Origin: Mesorhizobium comanense
GTDB taxonomy: Bacteria > Pseudomonadota > Alphaproteobacteria > Rhizobiales > Rhizobiaceae
Reading direction: 5' to 3'
NCBI RefSeq assembly: GCF_005503535.1
Contig: NZ_SCNN01000004.1
Span: forward strand, 310,001-374,000
DNA: 64,000 nucleotides
Shown: positions 45,427 through 53,828 of the stretch, piece by piece
How positions within the stretch are numbered: position 1 is the first letter of the stretch
Layout of the letters: every line of letters begins with the position of its first letter
The notes under the pieces: model-generated
Seen by the model: the letters and a program-made list of their open reading frames with translations, nothing else
Database searches by the model: none
What the model was told of the DNA's origin: nothing
Position numbers and translations under genes: made by a program

Positions 45427-48400
45427 ATGAACATTCAGCCCAAACACACCGAGCCGCTGATCCTGTCGGGCCGCGACGTCACCGCCGTGCTGGGACCGAC
45501 CAACACCGGCAAGACCCATCTCGCCATCGAACGCATGGTGGCGCACGAAACCGGCGTCATCGGGCTGCCGCTGCGGCTTCTGGCACGCGAGGTCTACGGC
45601 CGCGTCTGTGAGAAGGTCGGCGCCCACAAGGTCGCGCTGATCACCGGCGAGGAGAAGATCCAGCCGCCGGGGGCCAAATATTCGGTCTGCACCGTCGAGG
45701 CCATGCCGCGTGAGACCGACGCCGCCTTCGTCGCCATCGACGAGGTGCAACTCGCCGGAGACCTCGAGCGCGGCCACATCTTCACCGACCGCATCCTGCA
45801 TCTGCGCGGCCGCCAGGAAACGCTGCTGTTGGGCGCGGCCACCATGCACGGCATCCTGCAGCGCCTGCTGAAGGGCGTCTCGGTGGTGACCCGTCCACGC
45901 CTGTCGCATTTGGCCTATGCCGGTTCCAAGAAATTGACCCGCCTGCCGCGCCGGACCGCGATCGTCGCCTTCTCGGCCGACGAGGTCTACGCCATCGCCG
46001 AACTGATCCGCCGCCAGCAAGGTGGCGCCGCCGTCGTGCTCGGCGCCCTCTCGCCCCGCACCCGCAACGCGCAGGTGGCCCTCTTCCAGTCGGGCGATGT
46101 CGACTACCTCGTCGCCACCGACGCCATCGGCATGGGCCTTAACCTCGATCTCGACCATGTCGCCTTCGCCCAGAACCGCAAGTTCGACGGCTATCAGTAC
46201 CGCAATCTGACTGCAGCCGAACTCGGCCAGATCGCGGGGCGTGCCGGTCGGCACCTGCGCGACGGCACGTTCGGCGTAACAGGCCAGGTCGATCCGCTCG
46301 ACGAGGATCTGGTCAAGAAGATCGAAGGCCACGACTTCGACCCGGTGAAGGTGCTGCAATGGCGCACCGCCCGGTTCGACTTCACCAGCCTCGACGCGCT
46401 GAAGCGCTCGATCGAGACCAACGCCCCGGTCGAGGGACTGACCCGCGCGTTGCCGGCCGTCGATGCCCAGGCGCTCGAATATCTGTCGCGCGACGAAGAA
46501 ATCCGTTCGCTTGCCACCGATGCCAAACGCGTGGCTCTGTTGTGGGAGGCTTGCGCGCTGCCGGACTACCGCAAGATCGCGCCCGCGCAGCATGCCGATC
46601 TCATCGCCTCGATCTACATGGACCTTGCCCGCCACGGCCATGTCGACGAGAACTACATGGCCGAGCAGGTGCGCCGCGCCGACACCACCGAGGGTGACAT
46701 CGACACGCTGTCGCACCGTATTGCGCAGATACGCACCTGGACATTCGTGTCGAACCGGCCCGGCTGGCTGGCCGATCAGGCACACTGGCAGGAAAAGACG
46801 CGCGAAATCGAAGACAGACTGTCGGATGCGCTGCATGAACGGTTGACGAAACGCTTCGTAGACCGCAGGACTTCCGTCCTCATGCGGCGCCTTAGAGAAA
46901 ATACCATGCCTGAAGCCGAAATCAGTCCTACCGGAACCGTCCTTGTCGAAGGCCACCATGTCGGCGAATTGCAGGGGTTCCGCTTCACTGCCGACCAGAC
47001 CGCCGGCGGCGAAGACGCCAAGGCCGTGCGCACCGCCGCGCAAAAGGCGCTCGCCGCCGAATTCGAGGCGCGCGCCGAACGCTTCGGCGCCTGCCCCAAT
47101 GGCGACCTGGCGCTTGGCTCGGATGGCGTCTTGCGCTGGATCGGCGCGCCGATCGGCACGCTGGTGTCGGGCGAGGACGCGCTGAAGCCGCGCCTCGTGC
47201 TGCTCGCCGACGAACAGTTGACCGGCCCCGCGCGTGATAAGGTCGCCGTCCGCGCCGAACGGTTCGTCAATTTCCAGATCGAGTCGTTGCTGAAGCCCTT
47301 GGTCGATTTGAAGGGTGCCGAGCAGATCTCGGGCATCGGCCGGGGCATCGCCTTCCAACTGGTTGAGAATTTCGGCCTTATCAACCGCCGCGACATAGCC
47401 GAGGAGATGAAGTCGCTCGACCAGGAGGGTCGTGCCGCACTTCGCCGGCTCGGTGTGCGCTTTGGCGCCTATCACGTGTTCGTGCCGTCATTGATCAAGC
47501 CGGCTCCCGCCGGTCTGGTGACGCTGCTGTGGGCGCTCAAGAACGACGGCAAGGACAAGCCGGGCTTCGGCGATGTCGTCCACGCGCTGGCGTCCGGCCG
47601 CACCTCCGTCGTCATCGATCCGGCCTTCGACAAGGCCTTCTACAAGCTTGCTGGCTACCGCAATCTCGGCCGCCGCGCGGTGCGCATCGACATTCTGGAG
47701 CGGCTAGCCGACCTGATCCGCCCGGCGACCAACTGGAAGCCCGGCCTCGGCCAGCGCCCGGACGGCGCCTATGACGGCCAGTCCTTCATGGTGACGCCGC
47801 CGATGATGTCGATCCTCGGCGCCACCGCCGACGACATGGAAGAGATCCTGAAAGGCCTGGGCTATCGCGCCGAGCCGAAGCCGGCGGCCGAGGTCAAGGC
47901 GCGGATCGAGGCGCAGGACACCGCCGCGCGCGAAGCCGCGGCGGCCAAACTCGCGGCCGAAGAGGCCGCACGCGCCGAGCAGGCCAAGGCAGCCGAAGCC
48001 GCTGCATCGGAAGCGGTCGTCGAGACGGCAGTCGAGGGTTCGGAACCGGGCGCTGTTGCCGCGGAGACCACCGGCGACGTTCCCGCTGGAGCCATCGCGG
48101 AAGAGACGCCGGAGCCTGTCACGGAAGAGCAGCCGGAAGCTGCGGCCGAAGTTGAGCCTGCAACGCAGGCTGCCGCAGAAGCCGCTAGTGAATCTGCTCC
48201 CGAGCCAGAGGCGGAAACGATCGCTGAAGTCACCGTCGCCGAAGGCGCCGACGCCCTCACCTCCCCCTCGATGGGGGAGGTCGCGGCGCGAAGCGACGCG
48301 GGTGGGGGTGATGGCGCTGACGATTCAGGCAGTGCTGACGATACCGCCGCGCCCCCCACCCCGGCGCTGCGCGCCGACCCTCCCCACGAGGGGGAGGGTG

Positions 48401-48879
48401 AAGTGGCCGAGGCGCCCAAGCCTATCTTGCTGTGGCGCCAGGGCCGTTTCGAACAGCGACCCCGTCACCATGAAGGCCGCAACAATCGCCAGCGCAACGG
48501 ACAGGCGCGCGGACGCAGCAATGCGCCGGCCGAGGCCGGTGGCGCACAGACGGCGGGCGCCCCCGGCGAACGCCCCGCTCATGAGGCGCGCCGTGACGGC
48601 GCCGGCAAGCCGCGCTTCGACCGCTCCAAGTTCAAGCCCAAGCCGCAGGGCGAAGGCGAACAGCGCCGTGACGGCCGCCCGCAAGGCGAGCGTCCCGATC
48701 GCCGCGAGGGCCGCCCGGACTGGAAGGGTGGCAGGCCGGACGGCAAAGGCCCCGATCGGGGCAAGGGCGGCGGAAAGCCCGCCTTCCAGCCCAAGCCGCG
48801 CGAGGAGCGCCCGGCGCGCTTCGATCCGGACTCGCCCTTCGCCAAGCTCGCCGCCCTGCGCGACCAGCTGAAGAAGTAG
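45427..48879 (+). CDS. SUV3-like DEXQ-box RNA helicase
   Basis: A 1150-residue superfamily 2 helicase related to mitochondrial SUV3. Walker A is GPTNTGKT (23-30), Walker B DEVQ (105-108), and the second RecA domain has TDAIGMGLNLDLDHVAF and QIAGRAGRH. A SUV3 C-terminal-type domain follows. From about residue 880 it becomes low-complexity: first Ala/Glu-rich, then Arg/Gly/Lys-rich with RPDRREGRPDWK style repeats that probably bind RNA. Residues about 944-995 are encoded by an inverted intergenic-type repeat. The native role in alphaproteobacteria is likely RNA turnover; this is inferred from the SUV3 family. Confidence 0.9.
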   Translation: MNIQPKHTEPLILSGRDVTAVLGPTNTGKTHLAIERMVAHETGVIGLPLRLLAREVYGRVCEKVGAHKVALITGEEKIQPPGAKYSVCTVEAMPRETDAAFVAIDEVQLAGDLERGHIFTDRILHLRGRQETLLLGAATMHGILQRLLKGVSVVTRPRLSHLAYAGSKKLTRLPRRTAIVAFSADEVYAIAELIRRQQGGAAVVLGALSPRTRNAQVALFQSGDVDYLVATDAIGMGLNLDLDHVAFAQNRKFDGYQYRNLTAAELGQIAGRAGRHLRDGTFGVTGQVDPLDEDLVKKIEGHDFDPVKVLQWRTARFDFTSLDALKRSIETNAPVEGLTRALPAVDAQALEYLSRDEEIRSLATDAKRVALLWEACALPDYRKIAPAQHADLIASIYMDLARHGHVDENYMAEQVRRADTTEGDIDTLSHRIAQIRTWTFVSNRPGWLADQAHWQEKTREIEDRLSDALHERLTKRFVDRRTSVLMRRLRENTMPEAEISPTGTVLVEGHHVGELQGFRFTADQTAGGEDAKAVRTAAQKALAAEFEARAERFGACPNGDLALGSDGVLRWIGAPIGTLVSGEDALKPRLVLLADEQLTGPARDKVAVRAERFVNFQIESLLKPLVDLKGAEQISGIGRGIAFQLVENFGLINRRDIAEEMKSLDQEGRAALRRLGVRFGAYHVFVPSLIKPAPAGLVTLLWALKNDGKDKPGFGDVVHALASGRTSVVIDPAFDKAFYKLAGYRNLGRRAVRIDILERLADLIRPATNWKPGLGQRPDGAYDGQSFMVTPPMMSILGATADDMEEILKGLGYRAEPKPAAEVKARIEAQDTAAREAAAAKLAAEEAARAEQAKAAEAAASEAVVETAVEGSEPGAVAAETTGDVPAGAIAEETPEPVTEEQPEAAAEVEPATQAAAEAASESAPEPEAETIAEVTVAEGADALTSPSMGEVAARSDAGGGDGADDSGSADDTAAPPTPALRADPPHEGEGEVAEAPKPILLWRQGRFEQRPRHHEGRNNRQRNGQARGRSNAPAEAGGAQTAGAPGERPAHEARRDGAGKPRFDRSKFKPKPQGEGEQRRDGRPQGERPDRREGRPDWKGGRPDGKGPDRGKGGGKPAFQPKPREERPARFDPDSPFAKLAALRDQLKK
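48257..48410. repeat. Inverted repeat element inside the helicase reading frame
   Basis: Left arm about 48257-48308 and right arm about 48351-48410 are inverted relatives of each other (CACCTCCCCCTCGATGGGGG versus, on the minus strand, CACCCTCCCCCTCGTGGGG). Such elements are usually intergenic in rhizobia; here the whole element is open in the helicase frame and translated as SPSMGEVAARSDAGGG and TPALRADPPHEGEGE. Confidence 0.7.
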
Positions 48880-48938
48880 TGCATGCTGCCCGGAAGCGGA
48901 CAAAAGCCAGAAGCGCGTCGCAGACGCGACACGCTTTA
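48880..48938. repeat. Intergenic repeat (AAGCGCGTCGC hairpin type)
   Basis: AAGCGCGTCGC (48911-48921) pairs with GCGACACGCTT (48926-48936), 10 of 11 bases, and GCATGCTGCCCGGAAGCGGA lies upstream. Position and sequence are similar to the element at 41694-41784. It fills the short gap between the helicase and the S4 gene. Confidence 0.55.
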
Positions 48939-48952
48939 GGCCCGGCGTTTCG

Positions 48953-49339
48953 ATGGTCGCGGAAGGCCGCCAGCGCATCGACAAATGGCTGTTCTTTTCG
49001 CGCGCGGTGAAATCGCGCTCGCTGGCGGCGAAACTGGTGGTCGCCGGCCGGGTGCGCATCAATCGCGACAAAGCAGCGCAGGCCTCCGATCTGGTCAAGC
49101 CCGGAGACGTGCTGACGATCACGCTCGACCAGCGCATCTTCATCTGGAAGGTGGTCGCCGCCGGCACGCGGCGCGGCCCTGCGGAGGAAGCCCGCACCCT
49201 CTACGAGGATATCTCGCCACCGCCCGCGCCAAAGGGCGAGGCCCTTCCCGATGCGGTCCCGGCACTGCGCGAGGCGGGCTCTGGCCGCCCGACAAAGAAA
49301 GAGCGCCGCCAGACCGACCGCCTGTTCGACGAGAACTGA
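48953..49339 (+). CDS. S4-domain RNA-binding protein (Hsp15-like)
   Basis: A 128-residue protein whose first 65 residues are an S4 RNA-binding domain (RIDKWLFFSRAVKSRSLAAK, VRINRDKAAQASDLVKPGDV). The rest is a Pro/Ala linker and a basic tail (RPTKKERRQTDRLFDEN), the Hsp15 arrangement. Hsp15 of E. coli binds stalled 50S subunits carrying nascent chains. It follows the helicase after a short repeat and could share its transcript. Confidence 0.88.
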   Translation: MVAEGRQRIDKWLFFSRAVKSRSLAAKLVVAGRVRINRDKAAQASDLVKPGDVLTITLDQRIFIWKVVAAGTRRGPAEEARTLYEDISPPPAPKGEALPDAVPALREAGSGRPTKKERRQTDRLFDEN

Positions 49340-49576
49340 GGCTCATCGCTCCGCGACCGGCAACGTTTGGCGCGACCGTGGCGAACGCGGGCCGGGGCTC
49401 AATCCGGCAAACAAGATATTCCGGGAATGGCAAAGGCCCCCTACCGTGGCTTGCGGCATGAAATTCCATTTCATGAACGCCGGCGCCGGCGGGCACAGCC
49501 GCCCTTGCAAGCGGCGGATAAAGGCGTTACCTCACGGAAAAAGCCCAATAAAGCTGGGACGTCCCGGAGCCGACCG

Positions 49577-49915
49577 ATGACCTATGTCGTGACCGACAAC
49601 TGCATCAAGTGCAAATACATGGATTGCATCGAGGTCTGTCCGGTCGACTGTTTCTATGAGGGCGAGAATATGCTCGTCATCCACCCCGACGAGTGCATCG
49701 ACTGCGGCGTTTGCGAACCGGAATGCCCCGCCGACGCGATCAAGCCGGACACCGAGCCCGGTCTCGACAAATGGCTGCAGATCAACACCGAATATGCCGA
49801 GAAATGGCCCAACATCACGGCCAAGAAGGAACCGCCAGCCGACGCCAAGACCTTCGACGGCGAGGCCGGCAAGTTCGAGAAATATTTCTCCGCCGAGCCC
49901 GGAGAAGGTGACTGA
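49577..49915 (+). CDS. fdxA: Seven-iron ferredoxin
   Basis: A 112-residue FdxA-type ferredoxin with nine cysteines: C9, C12, C17, C21 and C25 in the first half and C40, C43, C46 and C50 in [13 protein letters not shown]. These ligate a [3Fe-4S] and a [4Fe-4S] cluster. The C-terminal 50 residues ([16 protein letters not shown]) are the usual FdxA extension. It is a soluble electron carrier; its partner is not shown here. GGAG lies eight bases before the ATG. Confidence 0.96.
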   Translation: MTYVVTDNCIKCKYMDCIEVCPVDCFYEGENMLVIHPDECIDCGVCEPECPADAIKPDTEPGLDKWLQINTEYAEKWPNITAKKEPPADAKTFDGEAGKFEKYFSAEPGEGD

Positions 49916-50283
49916 CAGCGCTGCCGTTCAGGCAATATGACGCTGCGTAAGAGGCATGGTGCATTAACCGGCTTGACAGGCGGCGCTTGGCCGTGGCCTT
50001 CGCTTATGCAGCAAAACCTTGATTCTTCCGACTTTTTGTGTTACACCAATGAAACATGCCGGTGACACAACGTCGATTTATGGCGCAGAAGCCCCAAATC
50101 ACTGAAAGGTGAAAATCCCAATCCGGACCAGAGCGATCTGGGCCAGGCGGTCGCAATCGTGCGGTTTGCCGGTCCCGGCCTTTCCCGGTGGGTACACCAG
50201 TTGTGCGGCTAACGATCGGGTTCCCGATCGCACGAGTTCGGGCCGGCAGGATGCCGGTACCACAACAAGGAGTTCAGGGCGTA
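49916..50283. other. Intergenic region upstream of carD
   Basis: A 368-base stretch between fdxA and carD. It is more AT-rich around 50015-50110 and likely holds the carD promoter; TTGACA occurs at 49973-49978 but no well-spaced -10 follows. A single TATGCAGCAAAACC at 50005 resembles half a PhaR site and is not enough to call. An AAGGAG occurs at 50267-50272, rather far from the carD ATG. No ORF. Confidence 0.5.
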
Positions 50284-50865
50284 ATGGCAACAACCACCCC
50301 GCAGAAGAAGTCCACCGGTGCGCGTCACGGTTTCAAGACCGGCGAGTATATCGTCTACCCGGCGCACGGCGTCGGCCAGATCGTTTCGATCGACGAGCAG
50401 GAAGTGGCCGGGCACAAGCTGGAACTGTTCGTCATCGACTTCCAGAAGGACAAGATGCGCCTGAAGGTGCCGGTCGCCAAGGCAACCTCCATCGGCATGC
50501 GCAAGCTGTCGGAAGAGGATTATGTCGAACGCGCCCTGAAGGTCGTGCAGGGCCGCGCCCGCATCAAGCGCACCATGTGGTCGCGCCGCGCCCAGGAATA
50601 TGATGCCAAGATCAACTCGGGCGATCTGATCTCGATCTCGGAAGTCGTGCGCGACCTCTACCGCGCCGACAACCAGCCGGAGCAGTCCTATTCCGAGCGC
50701 CAGCTCTACGAGGCCGCGCTCGACCGCATGGCCCGCGAGATCGCCGCCGTCAACCGCATGTCGGAAACCGAAGCCGTGCGCCTGATCGAGGTCAACCTCA
50801 ACAAGGGCCCCAAGCGCGGCGCCAAGGCCGACAATGAGGAAGCCGAGCAGGAAGAAGCTGCCTGA
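50284..50865 (+). CDS. carD: CarD family transcriptional regulator
   Basis: A 193-residue protein with the CarD/CdnL RNA-polymerase-interaction domain at about 18-80 (FKTGEYIVYPAHGVGQIVSI, LFVIDFQKDKMRLKVPVAK) and a helical DNA-binding domain with WSRRAQEYDAKINSGDLI and YRADNQPEQSYSER. CarD stabilises open promoter complexes, especially at rRNA promoters. The C-terminal tail is acidic (EEAEQEEAA). A strong terminator follows. Confidence 0.94.
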   Translation: MATTTPQKKSTGARHGFKTGEYIVYPAHGVGQIVSIDEQEVAGHKLELFVIDFQKDKMRLKVPVAKATSIGMRKLSEEDYVERALKVVQGRARIKRTMWSRRAQEYDAKINSGDLISISEVVRDLYRADNQPEQSYSERQLYEAALDRMAREIAAVNRMSETEAVRLIEVNLNKGPKRGAKADNEEAEQEEAA

Positions 50866-50892
50866 GCCCCTTTCGGATTTGAATTCATGGAA

Positions 50893-50917
50893 AACCCGGC
50901 CTCGCGCCGGGTTTTTT
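50893..50917 (+). terminator. Rho-independent terminator after carD
   Basis: AACCCGGC (50893-50900) pairs with GCCGGGTT (50906-50913) around CTCGC, running into TTTTTT. It lies 28 bases after the carD stop. Confidence 0.9.
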
Positions 50918-50942
50918 GTTGAGAGCAACATTGGAAACGTCA

Positions 50943-51125
50943 GCGCTGCCCCTCATTGCCCTGCCGGGCATTTCTCCCCGTATGGGGACGGGGAGAAAAG
51001 TCGCCTTCACCAATGATTTCGCTTATCGCCAGCGTTGCAGAATAAGTTGCCTTCACTGGCGAGATTCCCTTCTCCCCGTCACTATACGGGGAGAAGGTGC
51101 CGGCAGGCGGATGAGGGGCGGCGCA
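50943..51125. repeat. Large inverted repeat (CTCCCCGT type)
   Basis: Left arm GCCCCTCAT, then CCTGCCGGGCA, then CTCCCCGTATGGGGACGGGGAG; right arm CTCCCCGTCACTATACGGGGAG, then TGCCGGCAGG, then ATGAGGGGC. The arms enclose about 70 bases of unique sequence. It fills the gap between carD and the ABC transporter genes. Same overall architecture as the repeat at 58860-59026 but different sequence. Confidence 0.7.
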
Positions 51126-51144
51126 GACCTATCAAGGTCATTGC

Positions 51145-51915
51145 CTACGCGACCCCGCCTTCCTTCTCCGCTTCCTGCTTCAGCGTCGCGATGAACCGCC
51201 TGGTCCGCTCGCGCTCCGGATTGCCGAACAGCACGGCGGACGGCCCCTTCTCGACGACGACGCCGGCATCGAGGAACACGACTTCCTGCGCGATCTTGGA
51301 GGCGAGACGCAAATCATGCGTGGCCATCACCATGGTCGTACCCTCGCTGGCGAGCTGGCCCAGCACATCGACCACTTCCTGCGCCAATTCCGGGTCGAGC
51401 GCGGAAGTCGGTTCGTCGCACAACAGCACCTTCGGCGACGGCGCCAGGGCGCGGGCAATCGCCACCCGCTGCTGCTGGCCGCCCGACAAGGTCGCCGGCC
51501 AGGCATCGGCCTTGTGCGCCATGCCGACTTTCTCCAGCAGCGCCAGCGCACGCTCCCGCGCCTTCTCGGCAGGCCATTTCAGCACCGTCACCAGCCCTTC
51601 CATGACATTCTCGATCGCGGTGCGATGCGGGAAGAGCTGAAAATTCTGGAACACCATGCCGGTCTGCAGGCGCAGGCGCTGGATGTCCCGGGCCGGCACC
51701 TTGCCACCGGGGCGGAATTCCAGCGTTTCGTCGCCGATGCGCACCGCGCCCGATGTCGGGATCTCCAGGAGGTTTATGCAGCGCAGCAGCGTGCTCTTGC
51801 CGCCACCCGACGGGCCGACGAGCGCGGTCACGCTACCCTCGGCGATGGCGACCGTCACCCCCTTCAGCACCAGATTGTCGCCGAAGCGCTTTTCGATGTT
51901 GGTGAGGCCGATCAT
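51145..51915 (-). CDS. Amino acid (cystine-type) ABC transporter ATP-binding protein
   Basis: A 256-residue polar amino acid transporter ATPase. Walker A GPSGGGKST, Q-loop MVFQNFQLFPH, signature LSGGQQQRVA, Walker B VLLCDEPTSALD and the switch His in ATHDLR are all present. The start overlaps the stop of the permease gene by four bases. With permease and binding protein it forms an importer whose binding protein resembles cystine-binding FliY/TcyJ. Confidence 0.94.
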   Translation of the reverse strand: MIGLTNIEKRFGDNLVLKGVTVAIAEGSVTALVGPSGGGKSTLLRCINLLEIPTSGAVRIGDETLEFRPGGKVPARDIQRLRLQTGMVFQNFQLFPHRTAIENVMEGLVTVLKWPAEKARERALALLEKVGMAHKADAWPATLSGGQQQRVAIARALAPSPKVLLCDEPTSALDPELAQEVVDVLGQLASEGTTMVMATHDLRLASKIAQEVVFLDAGVVVEKGPSAVLFGNPERERTRRFIATLKQEAEKEGGVA

Positions 51916-52592
51916 GAACGCGCCTCCAGGAAGCCGCCATAGCGGTTGAGCCGCCCCTCCAGCCTTGTCTGCAAGGCCGACAGCACCGAACTCAGGGCCA
52001 GATAGAGGATGGCCGCCTCGACATAGAGGATCAGCGGCTCATAGGTGGTGGCGACGATGCGCTGCGCCGCCTGGAACATCTCCGGCACCGTGATGGCGGC
52101 GGCGAGCGAGGTATCCTTGACCAGCGAGATGAAGGTGTTGGAGAGCGGCGGCACCGCGACGCGCCCTGCCTGGGGCAGTATCGTGCGCCGCATCGCCTGG
52201 CTCCAGGTCATGCCGATCGAATAAGCGGCCTCCCACTGTCCCTTCGGCACCGAGCCGATGGCCGCGCGGATGATTTCGGACGTGTAGGCGCCGATGTTGA
52301 GCGTGAAGCCGATCAGCGCCGCGGTGAACGCGTCGAGCAGGATGCCAACCGATGGCAAGCCGTAGAAGATCAGGAACAGCTGCACCAGCAGCGGCGTGCC
52401 GCGAAAGATCCAGACATAGAAGCGCACCAGCGCGACCAGCGGGCTTGGACCGAACAGCCGGCCGAGCGCGGCACCGAGGCCAACGGTCAGGCCAAGGACG
52501 AAGGACAACAGCGTCAGCGGCACGGTAAAGATCAGCGCCGCCCATAGAAGGGAGGGTAGCGAGTCCAGCATCAGTTGCAGCCAGTGCGGCAC
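51912..52592 (-). CDS. Amino acid (cystine-type) ABC transporter permease
   Basis: A 226-residue inner-membrane permease of the HisMQ type, with about five membrane segments and the cytoplasmic EAA-loop EAAYSIGMTWSQAMRRTILPQA that docks to the ATPase. It probably works as a homodimer, since only one permease gene is present. Overlaps the ATPase gene. Confidence 0.94.
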   Translation of the reverse strand: MPHWLQLMLDSLPSLLWAALIFTVPLTLLSFVLGLTVGLGAALGRLFGPSPLVALVRFYVWIFRGTPLLVQLFLIFYGLPSVGILLDAFTAALIGFTLNIGAYTSEIIRAAIGSVPKGQWEAAYSIGMTWSQAMRRTILPQAGRVAVPPLSNTFISLVKDTSLAAAITVPEMFQAAQRIVATTYEPLILYVEAAILYLALSSVLSALQTRLEGRLNRYGGFLEARS

Positions 52593-52732
52593 GAAAGACC
52601 CTCCGGGAACGGTCGAGACAGCTTTATCGATATTGCCAGTACCGGCGTCATATCACGACAAAAGCGGCGAGCCGTCAAAGACGACCCGCCGCTCAAGGGA
52701 TTGCCGGACCAGCGCCTGGTCCGTATTGCCAG

Positions 52733-53506
52733 TTACTTCGAAACATCCTGGCCGAAATAGGTGTCGGCGATCTTCTGATATGTGCCGTCCGCCTTGATGT
52801 CGGCGAGCGCCTTGTTGATGGCGGCGACCAGTTCGGGATCGCCCTTGCGCACGATGACGCCGGAATAGTCGGCGTTCTCCTCCTGCGCGGCGATCTTCAC
52901 ATTGGCATCGGGCTTGTGCTTCTTGAAGTCGAGGAACGACAGGCTGTCGTTGATGGTTGCGTCGGCGCGGCCGGTCAGGAGCAGCTGGATCGACTGGTCG
53001 AAACCGTCCGTGCCGACGAGTTCGGCGCCGTTCGTCTCGGCCAGCTTGCCGAAATTGGAAGTCAGCGACTGCGCCGACTTCTTGCCCTTCAGGTCGGCGA
53101 AGCTCTTGATGTCGGTGTTGTCGCCGCGCACGATCAGCACCGCCTTGGACGCGATATAGGGATCCGAGAAGTCGTACTTGGCCTTGCGGGCATCGGTGAT
53201 GCCGACCTCGTTGATGACGGCATCGTAGCGGCTGACGTCGAGACCGGCGATCAGCCCGTCCCACTTACCTTCGAGGAACTCGACCTTGACGCCGAGCTTG
53301 TCGCCGATCGCCTTGGCGATCTCGACGTCGAAGCCGACCAGGGAGCCTGACGCGTCATGATAGGTGAAGGGCGCGTAGGTGCCCTCCGTGCCGACCTTGA
53401 TGACGCCCGCCTGCTTGATCTGGTCGAGATTTGCGCCGGCATGGCCGGATGCGACAGCCAGCGCCTGCAGCGTTCCGGCAATGATGAGTGACTTGAGCCA
53501 TTTCAT
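52733..53506 (-). CDS. Cystine-type ABC transporter substrate-binding protein
   Basis: A 257-residue periplasmic protein with signal peptide about 1-23 (ending SGHAG). The mature start, IKVGTEGTYAPFTYHDASG, and KWDGLIAGLDVSRYDAVINE strongly resemble FliY/TcyJ-type cystine-binding proteins, so L-cystine or a related sulfur amino acid is the probable ligand. The start is at MKWLKSLII; upstream codons are not conserved. First gene of the operon, divergent from rpoH. Confidence 0.9.
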   Translation of the reverse strand: MKWLKSLIIAGTLQALAVASGHAGANLDQIKQAGVIKVGTEGTYAPFTYHDASGSLVGFDVEIAKAIGDKLGVKVEFLEGKWDGLIAGLDVSRYDAVINEVGITDARKAKYDFSDPYIASKAVLIVRGDNTDIKSFADLKGKKSAQSLTSNFGKLAETNGAELVGTDGFDQSIQLLLTGRADATINDSLSFLDFKKHKPDANVKIAAQEENADYSGVIVRKGDPELVAAINKALADIKADGTYQKIADTYFGQDVSK

Positions 53507-53712
53507 TTTTCTGTGATCCCGTCCTTGGCCGGAAACCCGGCATGTTGTGAGGTCTGGAAAATGACAGATGCCAACGGAAAAAATAAGGAACAGATTTTCA
53601 AAAGAGGGGCATTTCCGAAACCAAATTCTCCAACGGAATTTCACCGCGGAGTTCGGGACAACCGGAACCATTCTTGAGGGCGCCCGGACAGCGTAACTGC
53701 CCCCGCGCCATC

Positions 53713-53737
53713 GGAACCTTTCTCACGCGTGGCTGTT
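53713..53737 (+). promoter_or_regulatory. Candidate EcfG-type promoter of rpoH
   Basis: GGAAC (53713-53717) and TGTT (53734-53737) are separated by 16 bases, one base off the general-stress consensus GGAAC-N16/17-CGTT of alphaproteobacteria. It lies about 90 bases before the rpoH ATG. The rest of the 322-base gap between the ABC operon and rpoH shows no other feature. Confidence 0.45.
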
Positions 53738-53828
53738 TTGGCTGTTCTAGGGCACGGCGACACGATTTCAAGCTGGTGCCCGCCAAGTTCGAGACATCGA
53801 TCATATCGCCTGAGCCAGGGAGCGCCTC

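Noticed and set aside
45352..47475. Very long open frame on the minus strand opposite the helicase gene
   Set aside because: It is a shadow of a GC-rich coding strand. The plus-strand frame has Walker motifs and helicase domains; the minus frame has no family resemblance.
50005..50018. TATGCAGCAAAACC upstream of carD as a PhaR site
   Set aside because: Only half of the palindrome is present, so it cannot be separated from chance.
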